Source: Streptomyces dysideae
GTDB lineage: Bacteria > Actinomycetota > Actinomycetes > Streptomycetales > Streptomycetaceae
Assembly (NCBI RefSeq): GCF_001514305.1
Contig: NZ_KQ949101.1
Location: forward strand, 62,001 to 126,000
Direction of reading: 5' to 3'
DNA: 64,000 nucleotides
Both the position numbers and the translations under genes were made by a program. Of the stretch, positions 1-7,356 are shown piece by piece (position 1 is the stretch's first letter; the number at the start of each line of letters is the position of its first letter). Below the pieces are notes generated by a model. It searched no databases. It had not been told where the DNA came from and saw nothing but the letters and a program-made list of their open reading frames with translations.

Positions 1-2
1 CG

Positions 3-1247
3 GCGGCGTCACTGCTGTGCGGGATCGCCCCGAACGCGGGTGTACTGGTCGCGGCGCGGGCGTTGCAGGGCATCGGCGGAGCACTGCTCACCCCCGGCTC
101 CCTGGCCCTGATCCAGGCGTCGTTCCACCCCGACGACCGAGGACGGGCGATCGGCCTCTGGTCCGGCTTCGGCGGCATCGGCGCGGCGGTGGGCCCGTTC
201 GTGGGCGGCTGGCTGGTGGACGGTCCCGGCTGGCGCTGGGTGTTCCTCCTGAACGTCCCGCTGGCCCTGCTCTGCGCGCCGATCGCCCTGCGCCACGTCC
301 CCGAGTCGGATGGGGGTCCCTCCCGCTCGAGCGAAGCCGAGAGTGGGGGAGGCCGTCGCGACCATGCCCGCTTCGACGTGTCGGGCGCGGCGCTGGGAGC
401 CCTGGCCCTCGCGCTGGTGACGTACGCGCTGATCGAGGCGAGGGAGGGCTCCCTGACGGTGGCCGTCACGGCGGTGGCGGGAGTGGCGGCGGGGGTCCTG
501 TTCGTCCGCGTCGAACGCCGCACCCCGGACCCGATGATGCCGCCGGCCATCTTCACGGCGTCCCGTCAGTTCACGGCGGTCAACCTGGTCACCCTGTGCG
601 TGTACGCGGCGTTCGGCGGCTTCTTCTTCCTGGCCGCGCTGCAACTCCAGGTCGTGGTCGGCTACACGGCCCTGGGCGCGGGTACGGCGCTGCTCCCCAC
701 GACAGCCCTGATGCTCCTGCTCTCGGCCCGCTCGGGCGCGCTGGCGGACCGCATCGGCCCCCGCATCCCACTCACCGTCGGCCCTCTGCTGTGCGCGACG
801 GGCTTGCTGCTGATGCTGAGGGTGGGAGAGGGCGCGTCGTACTGGGCGGACATCTTCCCCGCCCTCCTGGTCCTGGGTCTGGGCATGGTCACCCTGGTCG
901 CGCCGCTCACCGCCACGGTCCTCGCCTCCGTCGACACCGCGAGGGCGGGCCTGGCCAGCGGCATCAACAACGCGGCGGCCCGTGCGGCGGGCCTGATCGC
1001 GGTCGCCGCGCTGCCGCTGATCGCGGGGATGGGGCCGGAGGCGTACCGCTCGCCGCCGGCCTTCGACGAGGCGTTCGGGCGGGCGATGGCTGTGTGCGCG
1101 GGGGTGCTGGTGGTGGGTGCGGTGGTCGCGTTCGCGACGGTACGGCGACTGCCACCGGACTGTCGACGCCCGGAGTGCCGAACCCATGGCAGCGTGACGG
1201 CTCCGCCGCTGGAGGGGCGGCGGTCGGCTGGGCGGGCGGGTTCCTGA
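3..1247 (+). CDS. MFS drug-type efflux transporter, 5' end outside window
   Basis: Membrane efflux pump of the DHA2 (14-TM, EmrB/QacA-like) branch of the major facilitator superfamily, inferred from motifs. The reading frame is open from the first bases of the window, so the start and the first helices lie upstream. About 414 codons are present. Near the visible start is the family motif GIGGALLTPGS, followed by a motif-C-like GFGGIGAAVGPFVGG (drug-proton antiporter signature) and a long series of hydrophobic helices to about codon 375, then a short basic tail. Substrate cannot be inferred. The next recognisable piece downstream lies on the other strand, so this is the last gene of its transcript. 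Confidence 0.85.
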   Translation, partial: AASLLCGIAPNAGVLVAARALQGIGGALLTPGSLALIQASFHPDDRGRAIGLWSGFGGIGAAVGPFVGGWLVDGPGWRWVFLLNVPLALLCAPIALRHVPESDGGPSRSSEAESGGGRRDHARFDVSGAALGALALALVTYALIEAREGSLTVAVTAVAGVAAGVLFVRVERRTPDPMMPPAIFTASRQFTAVNLVTLCVYAAFGGFFFLAALQLQVVVGYTALGAGTALLPTTALMLLLSARSGALADRIGPRIPLTVGPLLCATGLLLMLRVGEGASYWADIFPALLVLGLGMVTLVAPLTATVLASVDTARAGLASGINNAAARAAGLIAVAALPLIAGMGPEAYRSPPAFDEAFGRAMAVCAGVLVVGAVVAFATVRRLPPDCRRPECRTHGSVTAPPLEGRRSAGRAGS

Positions 1248-1366
1248 GACCGAGGCCGGCCACAGGGCTTCGCCTGGGGGAGCCGCCGCGGTTCCTACGC
1301 CGTGCCGGGCACACGGCGGGGTACGGGACGGCTGGGGGAATCCAGCGTGGCGATGGGCAGGCCGGC

Positions 1367-1500
1367 TCATCGCGCGCCGTCCGCGCGCAGCTCGGCCCAG
1401 ACGCGTTTCCCGCCGTGCACCAGCTCGGTGCCCCAGGCGTGGGCGAGGGCGTCGACGAGGAGCTCGAGTCGCGCGTCTGCGGTCACCCACATCGAGGGGC
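1367..1500 (-). pseudogene. C-terminal scrap of a GHKL ATP-binding (anti-sigma-type) protein
   Basis: The last about 42 codons of this frame read like the C-terminus of the small Streptomyces HATPase_c_2 regulators (LLVDALAHAWG, then GGKRVWAEL before the stop). Upstream in the same frame the translation is low-complexity and basic, with no ATP-binding N, G1 or G2 box, so the rest of the gene is gone. The left boundary at about 1500 is my estimate of where the resemblance ends. It sits between the MFS gene and DUF3151 in a stretch with other rearrangement scars. Confidence 0.5.
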
Positions 1501-1635
1501 GGTGGGCGCCGTCATAGGACCGGAAGGGCCACGGCCCGGTCCCCTGGGAGAATGGTGCTCTGTGTGATCGTGCACTCCGTGCCGCCACCGCTTCCTGAGC
1601 AGCGGCGACACAGACGTTGTGAGCTGCGGTGACTG

Positions 1636-2055
1636 TTACCGCTTCAGCTCGGCGTATGCCTCGGCGCTGCTGTCCTGAAGGAACTGCCAGCAACGCTCTG
1701 TCTCGTCCTTCTCGTTGATCTCGCCAGCGGCACGAGCGAGGGCGGCGAGGCAGCGCAGGAACCCGCGATTGGCCCGGTGGTCCCAAGGGATGGGGCCATG
1801 TCCCTTCCATCCGGCCCGGCGCAGCCCGTCCAGACCGCGGTGATAGCCGGTCCGTGCGTACGCGTACGACTCGACCACGCGCCCCGCCTCGAAGGCGTCG
1901 TCGGCGAGCATCGCCCAGGCGAGCGAGAATGTGGGGTGCTTCGCCGCGACCTCGGCCGGCGCCAGGGACTCCTCGCCCAGCAGGCGGTACGCCTCTTCGT
2001 TCTCCGGCAGGTGTGTCGGCTCCGGGCCGCCGAGCAGGTTCTTGTGTTCAGCCAT
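1636..2055 (-). CDS. DUF3151 family protein
   Basis: A 139-residue soluble protein of the actinobacterial DUF3151 family, whose function is unknown to me. The start MAEHKNLLGGPEPTHLP matches the family's characteristic N-terminus, and the interior has SYAYARTGYHRGLD and GWKGHGPIPW, both highly conserved. It ends ERCWQFLQDSS..., the usual family C-terminus. A longer upstream frame is open, but the family start at 2055 is clear. It is transcribed away from the toxin-antitoxin pair. A second, truncated DUF3151 C-terminus lies at 3206-3346 on the opposite strand and resembles the usual Streptomyces version more closely, so this intact copy may be a replacement from elsewhere. Confidence 0.9.
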   Translation of the reverse strand: MAEHKNLLGGPEPTHLPENEEAYRLLGEESLAPAEVAAKHPTFSLAWAMLADDAFEAGRVVESYAYARTGYHRGLDGLRRAGWKGHGPIPWDHRANRGFLRCLAALARAAGEINEKDETERCWQFLQDSSAEAYAELKR

Positions 2056-2190
2056 GCCGCCAGTCTGCCACCCGTGCGCTGTCGCCTGACGGGTTCGGAG
2101 ACGAGAGGCTGCTGCGGGGCCAGAACGTTGGGAGAGCGGCAGCCCGCGAGGATGTCCGACGCATGAGAGGGGGCGTACGACGGTGATGAG

Positions 2191-2301
2191 GTGCTCTGCT
2201 ACGCGGGAGAGGATCTTGCGGAGGACTACGGGTACTGGGTGCGTGAACTGCTGCGAGAGACCGGCACGCCGATGTGGCACTTGGTCACCCACCCCCGCTA
2301 A
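2191..2301 (+). other. unrecognised 36-codon open frame, possibly a gene tail
   Basis: A short frame starting at a GTG and ending at TAA 2299-2301 encodes an acidic, coding-like peptide containing YAGEDLAEDYGYWV and ending MWHLVTHPR. It has no clear ribosome binding site, and an in-frame stop lies at 2164-2166. Its stop codon overlaps the left arm of the GTAC-rich palindrome before the antitoxin gene. It could be the 3' end of a lost gene or a tiny ORF. I do not recognise it. Confidence 0.25.
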
Positions 2302-2325
2302 GTACGTGAGGTACTTGACGTACTT
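2300..2325. promoter_or_regulatory. inverted repeat, candidate toxin-antitoxin operator
   Basis: AAGTACGT (2300-2307) and ACGTACTT (2318-2325) form a perfect 8-bp inverted repeat with a third GTACTT between them. It lies about 42 bp before the Phd-like antitoxin start. Phd/YefM antitoxins autoregulate through short palindromes in their promoters, and YefM operators contain TGTACA cores, so this is the natural candidate operator. This is inference. Confidence 0.5.
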
Positions 2326-2366
2326 ACCGTTGGGGGGCACCCTGGAGAAGAATGAGGAGGCTGGTC

Positions 2367-2783
2367 ATGTCTGCAGTGCACTACGAGAGCTACACCCAGG
2401 CGCGCGCCCATCTGAAGGACCTCCTCGACGCGGCCGACGAGGGGCGGGTGGCGACCGTACGCCGTGACTCCGGGCGGGCGGCGGTAGTGGACGTGGAGCG
2501 GCTGCGTCACTACCTGGCGCTGGTCTGCCCGTCGAAGGCGCAGACCGTGGCGGAGGCGGGAGGCTGGTCGCTGTTCATCCCCGGTCTGCCGGTCGCCGCG
2601 GACGGGGCGACCTTCGACGAGGCCATAGCGGAGATGGTCCAGGCCCTGCGCGAGTACGCCGAAGACTGGCAGGACCGGCTGCGTACCGCCACGAACCACC
2701 AGGACCACTGGGGCTTGGTCCAACTGATCGCCCTCAGCGACGACCAGCAGCTGCGGGACTGGCTGGTGGGAGTTGCACGGTGA
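2367..2783 (+). CDS. Phd/YefM-type antitoxin-like protein
   Basis: A 138-residue protein. The N-terminal about 55 residues look like a Phd/YefM DNA-binding antitoxin fold (YTQARAHLKDLLDAADEGR, then VVDVERLR). The rest resembles the extended, HicB-like C-terminal part of Streptomyces 'prevent-host-death' proteins. I chose ATG 2367 over an in-frame ATG at 2352 because GAGGAGG (2354-2360) is correctly spaced before it. The stop overlaps the next start as GTGA, so the two genes are translationally coupled. A palindrome at 2300-2325 probably mediates autorepression with the partner. It should neutralise the product of the next gene. Confidence 0.7.
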   Translation: MSAVHYESYTQARAHLKDLLDAADEGRVATVRRDSGRAAVVDVERLRHYLALVCPSKAQTVAEAGGWSLFIPGLPVAADGATFDEAIAEMVQALREYAEDWQDRLRTATNHQDHWGLVQLIALSDDQQLRDWLVGVAR

Positions 2784-3205
2784 GTCGACCGCAGCCGGAC
2801 CGTGAACGCCACGACCGTTTCTGCACCGTCGAGAGCTGGAAGCGGGTACGGGACGCACGCGGCCGCACCGGCACGCACCATGTCACCTACGAGCTGACGC
2901 TGCACGACGGGCGTGTGCTGCGTACCCGGATCTCGCACCCGGTGGACCGCACCGTCTACGGCCCGGCGATGTGGAGCCACATCCTGCGCGATCAGCTCGA
3001 CGTCACCGACGACGAGTTCTGGGCCTGCGTCCTGCGAGGACAGCTTCCGGACCGGGGGGTTCCCGAGGCACCGAAGGAGGCGCTGCCTACGGATCTTGTG
3101 TACCTGCTGATCCACCGGGTGGGGCTGACGGAGGAGACGGTTGCCGCTCTGTCCAAGGAAGACGCGGTGGCCCGGCTCCAGCAGTACTGGACCGACGGGA
3201 ACTGA
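2780..3205 (+). CDS. partner toxin-like protein of the Phd-type pair
   Basis: A 141-residue protein starting at a GTG that overlaps the antitoxin stop. It begins with a polar segment containing RFCTVESWKRVR and continues with ELTLHDGRVLRTRISHP and a C-terminal part rich in acidic residues. I recall this family as annotated 'cytotoxic translational repressor of toxin-antitoxin stability system' in Streptomyces, but I see no RelE or Doc catalytic motif that proves activity. The toxin role rests on the coupling to a Phd-like gene and on family memory. The mechanism (mRNA or ribosome target) is unknown. Confidence 0.6.
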   Translation: MSRPQPDRERHDRFCTVESWKRVRDARGRTGTHHVTYELTLHDGRVLRTRISHPVDRTVYGPAMWSHILRDQLDVTDDEFWACVLRGQLPDRGVPEAPKEALPTDLVYLLIHRVGLTEETVAALSKEDAVARLQQYWTDGN

Positions 3206-3346
3206 CCGACTCCTGCCGACACGAGGGCGGAGCGCTGCGCCCAGTTCCTGAAGGACTCCTCGCCGACGGCCGCCCAGACCCTGGGCTGGTGCCCCGGCAG
3301 GCAACGGGCGTCGCGACGGGGCGAATGTTGCCTGTGGGGGCACTAG
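3206..3346 (+). pseudogene. 3' fragment of a second DUF3151 gene
   Basis: This frame translates ERCAQFLKDSSPTAAQTLG from 3230 onward, which is the C-terminus typical of Streptomyces DUF3151 proteins and parallels ERCWQFLQDSS in the intact gene at 1636-2055. It then reads through to TAG 3344-3346. Everything N-terminal is missing, and the frame is blocked by the toxin gene's stop. The strong terminator at 3363-3388 follows directly, as expected for the end of a real gene. The fragment marks the native DUF3151 locus beside the kynurenine genes. Confidence 0.7.
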
Positions 3347-3362
3347 CTGTCGCTTATCTCCG

Positions 3363-3388
3363 GGCCCGCCTGTGTGATCAGGCGGGCC
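3363..3388 (+). terminator. rho-independent-type terminator hairpin
   Basis: GGCCCGCCTG and CAGGCGGGCC make a perfect 10-bp stem with a 6-nt loop, followed by TTGCCTTTT. It would close transcription from the toxin-antitoxin pair and, originally, from the truncated DUF3151 gene. Confidence 0.8.
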
Positions 3389-3496
3389 TTGCCTTTTCGG
3401 CGCAGCATCGAAGAAGATGCCCGGCGGGGACCGGGGCCCCCGTGTCGGTAACGGCAGGGGCGGACCGCTACCCGGAGTACACAACAGGAGACAGCG

Positions 3497-4336
3497 ATGT
3501 CCCACGAGGCTCACGAAACGCAGGAGCCCGAGACCCCGCATCTCGACTTCCAGGGAACGACGCCGTACGAGGACTATGTCCAGGCGGACGTCCTCACCCA
3601 CCTCCAGCACACCCTCTCCGACGACCCCGGAGAGATGGTCTTCCTGGTCACGACCCAGGTGATGGAGCTGTGGTTCACCGTGATCGTGCACGAGTGGGAG
3701 ACCGCCGCGCATGCCCTGCGCGGGGACGACGTCCCTACCGCGATCGCCGCGCTGAAGCGTTCCGTACGCGAGCTGGAGGCGCTGAACGCCTCCTGGAAGC
3801 CGCTCGGACAGCTCACGCCGGCCCAGTTCAACTCGTACCGCTCCGCCCTCGGCGAGGGCTCCGGCTTCCAGTCGGCGATGTACCGCCGTATGGAGTTCCT
3901 GCTCGGCGAGAAGTCCGCGTCCATGCTGGTCCCGCACCGCGGCGCGCCCCGCGTGCACGCCGAACTGGAGAAGGCGCTGCACGAGCCGAGCCTCTACGAC
4001 GAGGTCCTGCGGTTCCTCGCCCGGCGCGGGCAGGCCATCCCGGAGGATGTCGTGGGGCGCGATGTGTCGCGGCGGTACGAGTCGTCCGACGCCGTCGAGG
4101 CCGTGTGGACGTCTGTTTACTCCGGCGATCAGGACTCCGAACTCTGTCATCTCGGCGAGGCGTTGACCGATGTCGCGGAGCTTGTCTGGCGCTGGCGCAA
4201 CGACCATCTCGTCGCCACCCGCCGCGCGATGGGCGCGAAGGCCGGTACCGGCGGCTCGGCCGGGGTGGCCTGGCTGGAGAAGCGCGCGCAGAAGAACGTG
4301 TTCCCCGAGCTGTGGACGGCGCGGTCTCATGTCTGA
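3497..4336 (+). CDS. kynA: tryptophan 2,3-dioxygenase
   Basis: Heme enzyme that opens the indole ring of L-tryptophan to N-formylkynurenine, the first step of the kynurenine pathway. The 279 residues fit the bacterial TDO length. Visible family features are PYEDYVQADVL near the N-terminus, FNSYRSALGEGSGFQS in the middle (substrate and heme pocket) and a C-terminal WRNDHLVATRRAMG in which His237 is the expected proximal heme ligand, followed by the conserved GTGGSAG loop. The start at 3497 follows an AGGAGA ribosome site. It overlaps the kynureninase start by 8 bp, so the two are coupled. This order is known in S. coelicolor, where the pathway feeds anthranilate formation. Confidence 0.93.
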   Translation: MSHEAHETQEPETPHLDFQGTTPYEDYVQADVLTHLQHTLSDDPGEMVFLVTTQVMELWFTVIVHEWETAAHALRGDDVPTAIAALKRSVRELEALNASWKPLGQLTPAQFNSYRSALGEGSGFQSAMYRRMEFLLGEKSASMLVPHRGAPRVHAELEKALHEPSLYDEVLRFLARRGQAIPEDVVGRDVSRRYESSDAVEAVWTSVYSGDQDSELCHLGEALTDVAELVWRWRNDHLVATRRAMGAKAGTGGSAGVAWLEKRAQKNVFPELWTARSHV

Positions 4337-5525
4337 ACTGAGCGGTAAAGCAAGGGACTTGGACGTCGCCGATGAGCTCGGCAAGGTGCGTGCGCAGTTC
4401 GTTCTCGACGATGTCGTCTACCTCGACGGGAACTCGCTGGGTGCGCTGCCCGCCCATGTTCCGGGGCGCGTCGAGGACATCGTACGGCGGCAGTGGGGTG
4501 CGCTGCGCATACGGTCCTGGGACGAGAGCGGCTGGTGGTCCGCGCCCGAGCGGATCGGCGACCGTATCGCCCCGCTGGTCGGCGCCGCGGCGGGGCAGAT
4601 CGTCGTCGGCGACTCCACGAGTGTCAATGTGTTCAAGGCTGTTGTGGCTGCCGTACGGATGGCTCGGCTTGAGGACACCGGCCGGGACGAGGTCGTCGTC
4701 GATGCCACCACCTTTCCCACCGACGGGTACATCGCCGAGTCCGCCGCCCGTCTCACCGGCTGCACCCTGCGTCCGGTGACCCCGGCCGAGGTGCCCGGCG
4801 TCCTCGGCCCGCGTACCGCCGCCGTCCTGCTCAACCACGTCGACTACCGCACCGGCCGGCTCCACGACCTGCCGTCGCTCACCGCCGCGATCCACGAGGC
4901 GGGGGCGTACGCCGTCTGGGACCTGTGCCACAGCGCGGGCGCGCTGCCGGTCGGGCTGGACGAGTACGGCGTCGACCTGGCGGTCGGCTGCACGTACAAG
5001 TACCTGAACGGCGGCCCGGGTTCACCGGCGTACCTGTATGTACGACGTGAGCTCCAGGACCGTTTCGACTCCCCGTTGCCCGGGTGGAACTCGCACGCCG
5101 AACCTTTCGGCATGCGGACGGACTACGAACCGGCGCCGGGTGCGGCGCGCGGCCGCGTCGGGACGCCGGACATCCTCTCCATGCTCGCCCTGGAGGCGGC
5201 TCTGGAGGTGTGGGACGGGGTGCCGATCGAGGCCGTTCGCGCCAAGTCCCTCGCGCTGACCGACTTCTTCCTGGAGTGCGTCGCGGCGTATGTGCCCGAG
5301 GGGCGCGTGGAGTCGGTGACGCCGGTGGCGCATGAGGAACGCGGGAGCCAGATCGCGTTGCGGTGCGCGGATTCCGGGGATGTGATGGAGCGGCTCATCG
5401 GGCGGGGGGTGGTCGGTGACTTCCGGCGGCCCGATGTCCTTCGGTTCGGGTTCACGCCGTTGTACGTCGGGTTCGCCGACGTGGAGCGGGCGGCGCGGGT
5501 GCTCGCGGAGGTACTGGTGCCCTAA
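4329..5525 (+). CDS. kynU: kynureninase
   Basis: PLP enzyme of fold type I that cleaves L-kynurenine to anthranilate and L-alanine. It has 398 residues. YLDGNSLGALP near the N-terminus and DLCHSAGALPV in the middle are family signatures. Lys224 within GCTYKYLNGGPGSPA is the expected Schiff-base lysine. I place the start at ATG 4329, overlapping the dioxygenase stop, although the frame is open further upstream. The gene ends overlapping the TetR gene on the opposite strand by 4 bp. With the dioxygenase and the hydrolase at 6335 it completes a tryptophan-to-anthranilate route. Confidence 0.92.
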   Translation: MSELSGKARDLDVADELGKVRAQFVLDDVVYLDGNSLGALPAHVPGRVEDIVRRQWGALRIRSWDESGWWSAPERIGDRIAPLVGAAAGQIVVGDSTSVNVFKAVVAAVRMARLEDTGRDEVVVDATTFPTDGYIAESAARLTGCTLRPVTPAEVPGVLGPRTAAVLLNHVDYRTGRLHDLPSLTAAIHEAGAYAVWDLCHSAGALPVGLDEYGVDLAVGCTYKYLNGGPGSPAYLYVRRELQDRFDSPLPGWNSHAEPFGMRTDYEPAPGAARGRVGTPDILSMLALEAALEVWDGVPIEAVRAKSLALTDFFLECVAAYVPEGRVESVTPVAHEERGSQIALRCADSGDVMERLIGRGVVGDFRRPDVLRFGFTPLYVGFADVERAARVLAEVLVP

Positions 5526-6124
5526 CTGACGTAGACCCCCGCCACGGCAGCCGCGTACGCAGCTTGTGCGGCGCGCTCCGCGGCGGGGGTGTCGGGGGCC
5601 GTCCCCGTGGTCAGCAGCTCGTAGTAGAGGGGCGCCGACACCGCCCGTACGACCGCCTTGGCATCCGTACCCGGTGGCAACTCCCCGCGGGCGACGCCCT
5701 GTTCGACGCACGGCGCCCATTCGGCCACCCGTACCTCGTAGAAGCGCCGCAGCGCCTGGGCCGTGCGTTCGTCGCAGGTCGCCGCGGCGATCACCGCCCG
5801 GAACAGCGCCCCCTGCCGGGCGTCGGCCAGCGTCCACCGGACCAGGGAGGCGTTGGCGCGCAGGTCGCCGAGCACCGACCCGGTCTCCTCGCGCGGCAGG
5901 GACTGTTCGGCCATGTCGGCGAGCAGGTCGGCCACCAGGCCGGTGACCGAGCCCCAGCGACGGTACACGGTCGTCTTGCCGACCTCGGCGCGCCGGGCGA
6001 CGTCCGCGAGATCGAGGTGCGCGAATCCCCGTTCCGCCAGTACGTCTCCGGCCGCCCGCAGTACGGCCGTACGGACACGCGCGGTACGCCCTCCGGGACG
6101 GACGGTTCCGGGTTCGGCGGACAT
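5522..6124 (-). CDS. TetR family transcriptional regulator
   Basis: A 200-residue repressor-type protein. The N-terminal HTH is clear (ADVARRAEVGKTTVYRRWGS, about residues 40-59) and is followed by an all-helical ligand-binding half. It is convergent with kynureninase and divergent from the hydrolase at 6335, so the hydrolase promoter region, which contains the inverted repeat at 6182-6198, is its most likely target. Ligand unknown. A link to tryptophan catabolites is suggested only by position. Confidence 0.88.
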   Translation of the reverse strand: MSAEPGTVRPGGRTARVRTAVLRAAGDVLAERGFAHLDLADVARRAEVGKTTVYRRWGSVTGLVADLLADMAEQSLPREETGSVLGDLRANASLVRWTLADARQGALFRAVIAAATCDERTAQALRRFYEVRVAEWAPCVEQGVARGELPPGTDAKAVVRAVSAPLYYELLTTGTAPDTPAAERAAQAAYAAAVAGVYVS

Positions 6125-6181
6125 AACGGCCTCCTTGGTGCATGCGCGGGATCACGCACGGGGTACCCGGTCAGCGTAACG

Positions 6182-6198
6182 AAACGGCAGGACCGTTT
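6182..6198. promoter_or_regulatory. inverted repeat, candidate TetR operator
   Basis: AAACGG (6182-6187) and CCGTTT (6193-6198) form a 6-bp inverted repeat with a 5-nt centre, between the divergent TetR and hydrolase genes. The AAACG...CGTTT form is common for TetR-family sites. The assignment to the neighbouring regulator is inference. Confidence 0.5.
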
Positions 6199-6334
6199 AA
6201 CCCTCACCGAGCGTGACATCCCTGTGTCCGCGCACGTCACCAGCCTGATAGCGTCCCCGCCAACGGCCGAATTCCTTTCCTGGTCCGCCACCACCGATTC
6301 GTCCAAATCCGTTTCGTCGCTGAGAGGTTGGAGC

Positions 6335-7216
6335 ATGCCGGACGACGCCGCAGCAGCCCGGGCCGCCGCCGAAGAAGAGTCGGCCTTCGCGCACCCGGCC
6401 GTCGACCCCGATGTCACCGCCGCGTACGGCGACCACCCCGACCAGGTGATCGACTTCTACGCCCCGCGCGCCGAGGTCGGCCCCGGCGGGCTGCCCCCGC
6501 TGGTCGTCGTCCTGCACGGAGGTGCCTGGCGGGCGCCGTACGACCGCCGGCACATCACGCCGTTCGCGGACTTCCTGGCCCGGCGCGGCTTCGCCGTGGC
6601 CAACGTCGAGTACCGGCGCGGGGCGGAGGGCGCGGGGGAGTCCGGTCCTCCGGTCGCGGGGCGCTGGCCTGACACCTTCGACGACGTTGCGGCCGCGCTG
6701 GACGCGCTGCCCGCACTCGTCCGCGAGGCGCTTCCACAGGCCGACGCGCGCCGCGTGGTGATCACCGGCCACTCGGCGGGCGGCCACCTCGCCCTGTGGG
6801 CCGCCGCCCGGCACGTCCTGCCCGCCGACGCGCCCTGGCGCATCGACCGTCCCGCCCCGCTGCGGGGCGTGGTGGCGCTGGCCCCCATCGCCGACTTCGC
6901 GGTCGCGGACAAGCTGGATGTGTGCGAGGGCGCCGCGCGTCAACTACTGGGCGGCGAGGAGCAGTTCGGCGAACGGCAGCCGTACGCCGACCCGGCTCTG
7001 CTGCTCCCCACCGGCATCGCGACCACGCTCGTCCAGGGGCGTACCGACCTCACCGTCCCGCAGGCCGTCGCCGAGGCGTACGCGGACGCGGCGGCGAAGG
7101 CGGGCGAGGTGGTGGGGCTGACGCTGCTGGAGGACGTCGGGCACTTTCCGCTGATCGATCCGGTGGCGGACGCGTGTGCTGTGGTGGCGGAGGAGATCGC
7201 ACAGCTGGCGTGGTGA
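6335..7216 (+). CDS. alpha/beta hydrolase, probable kynurenine formamidase
   Basis: A 293-residue carboxylesterase-fold protein with the oxyanion-hole motif HGGAW at residues 61-65 and the nucleophile elbow GHSAGG with Ser147. The acid (D in QGRTDLTVP) and His (DVGHFPL) of the triad are also visible. The motif set and the position next to tryptophan dioxygenase and kynureninase fit the alpha/beta-hydrolase type of N-formylkynurenine formamidase, which makes kynurenine plus formate. The S. coelicolor cluster has the same three functions, as I recall. I chose ATG 6335 because GAGAGG precedes it. A general esterase cannot be excluded. Confidence 0.75.
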   Translation: MPDDAAAARAAAEEESAFAHPAVDPDVTAAYGDHPDQVIDFYAPRAEVGPGGLPPLVVVLHGGAWRAPYDRRHITPFADFLARRGFAVANVEYRRGAEGAGESGPPVAGRWPDTFDDVAAALDALPALVREALPQADARRVVITGHSAGGHLALWAAARHVLPADAPWRIDRPAPLRGVVALAPIADFAVADKLDVCEGAARQLLGGEEQFGERQPYADPALLLPTGIATTLVQGRTDLTVPQAVAEAYADAAAKAGEVVGLTLLEDVGHFPLIDPVADACAVVAEEIAQLAW

Positions 7217-7234
7217 GTGGGTCCCTCTCGTACC

Positions 7235-7254
7235 CGTAGTACCTGAGAGCTACG
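7235..7254. promoter_or_regulatory. candidate response-regulator operator, copy 1
   Basis: The 14-mer CGTAGTACCTGAGA (7235-7248) recurs at 11684-11697 with one mismatch. Here it is also bounded by CGTAG...CTACG (7235-7254). It lies about 100 bp before the gene at 7357, while copy 2 lies before the kinase/regulator operon. I infer a shared site for the LuxR-type regulator at 13149-13814. Confidence 0.45.
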
Positions 7255-7356
7255 CGGCAGGACAGTTCCCTGGCGTGACGCGGACGACGAGCCGCGGTCC
7301 GTAACTTCCCATCCAGACAAGCCCGATGGCCGGGCGGACTGGAAGGGGAGACGACC

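Noticed and set aside
2971..4341. 456-codon frame overlapping the tryptophan dioxygenase
   Set aside because: Arg/Gly/Pro-rich shadow. Only its short section at 3206-3346 read in another frame is meaningful.
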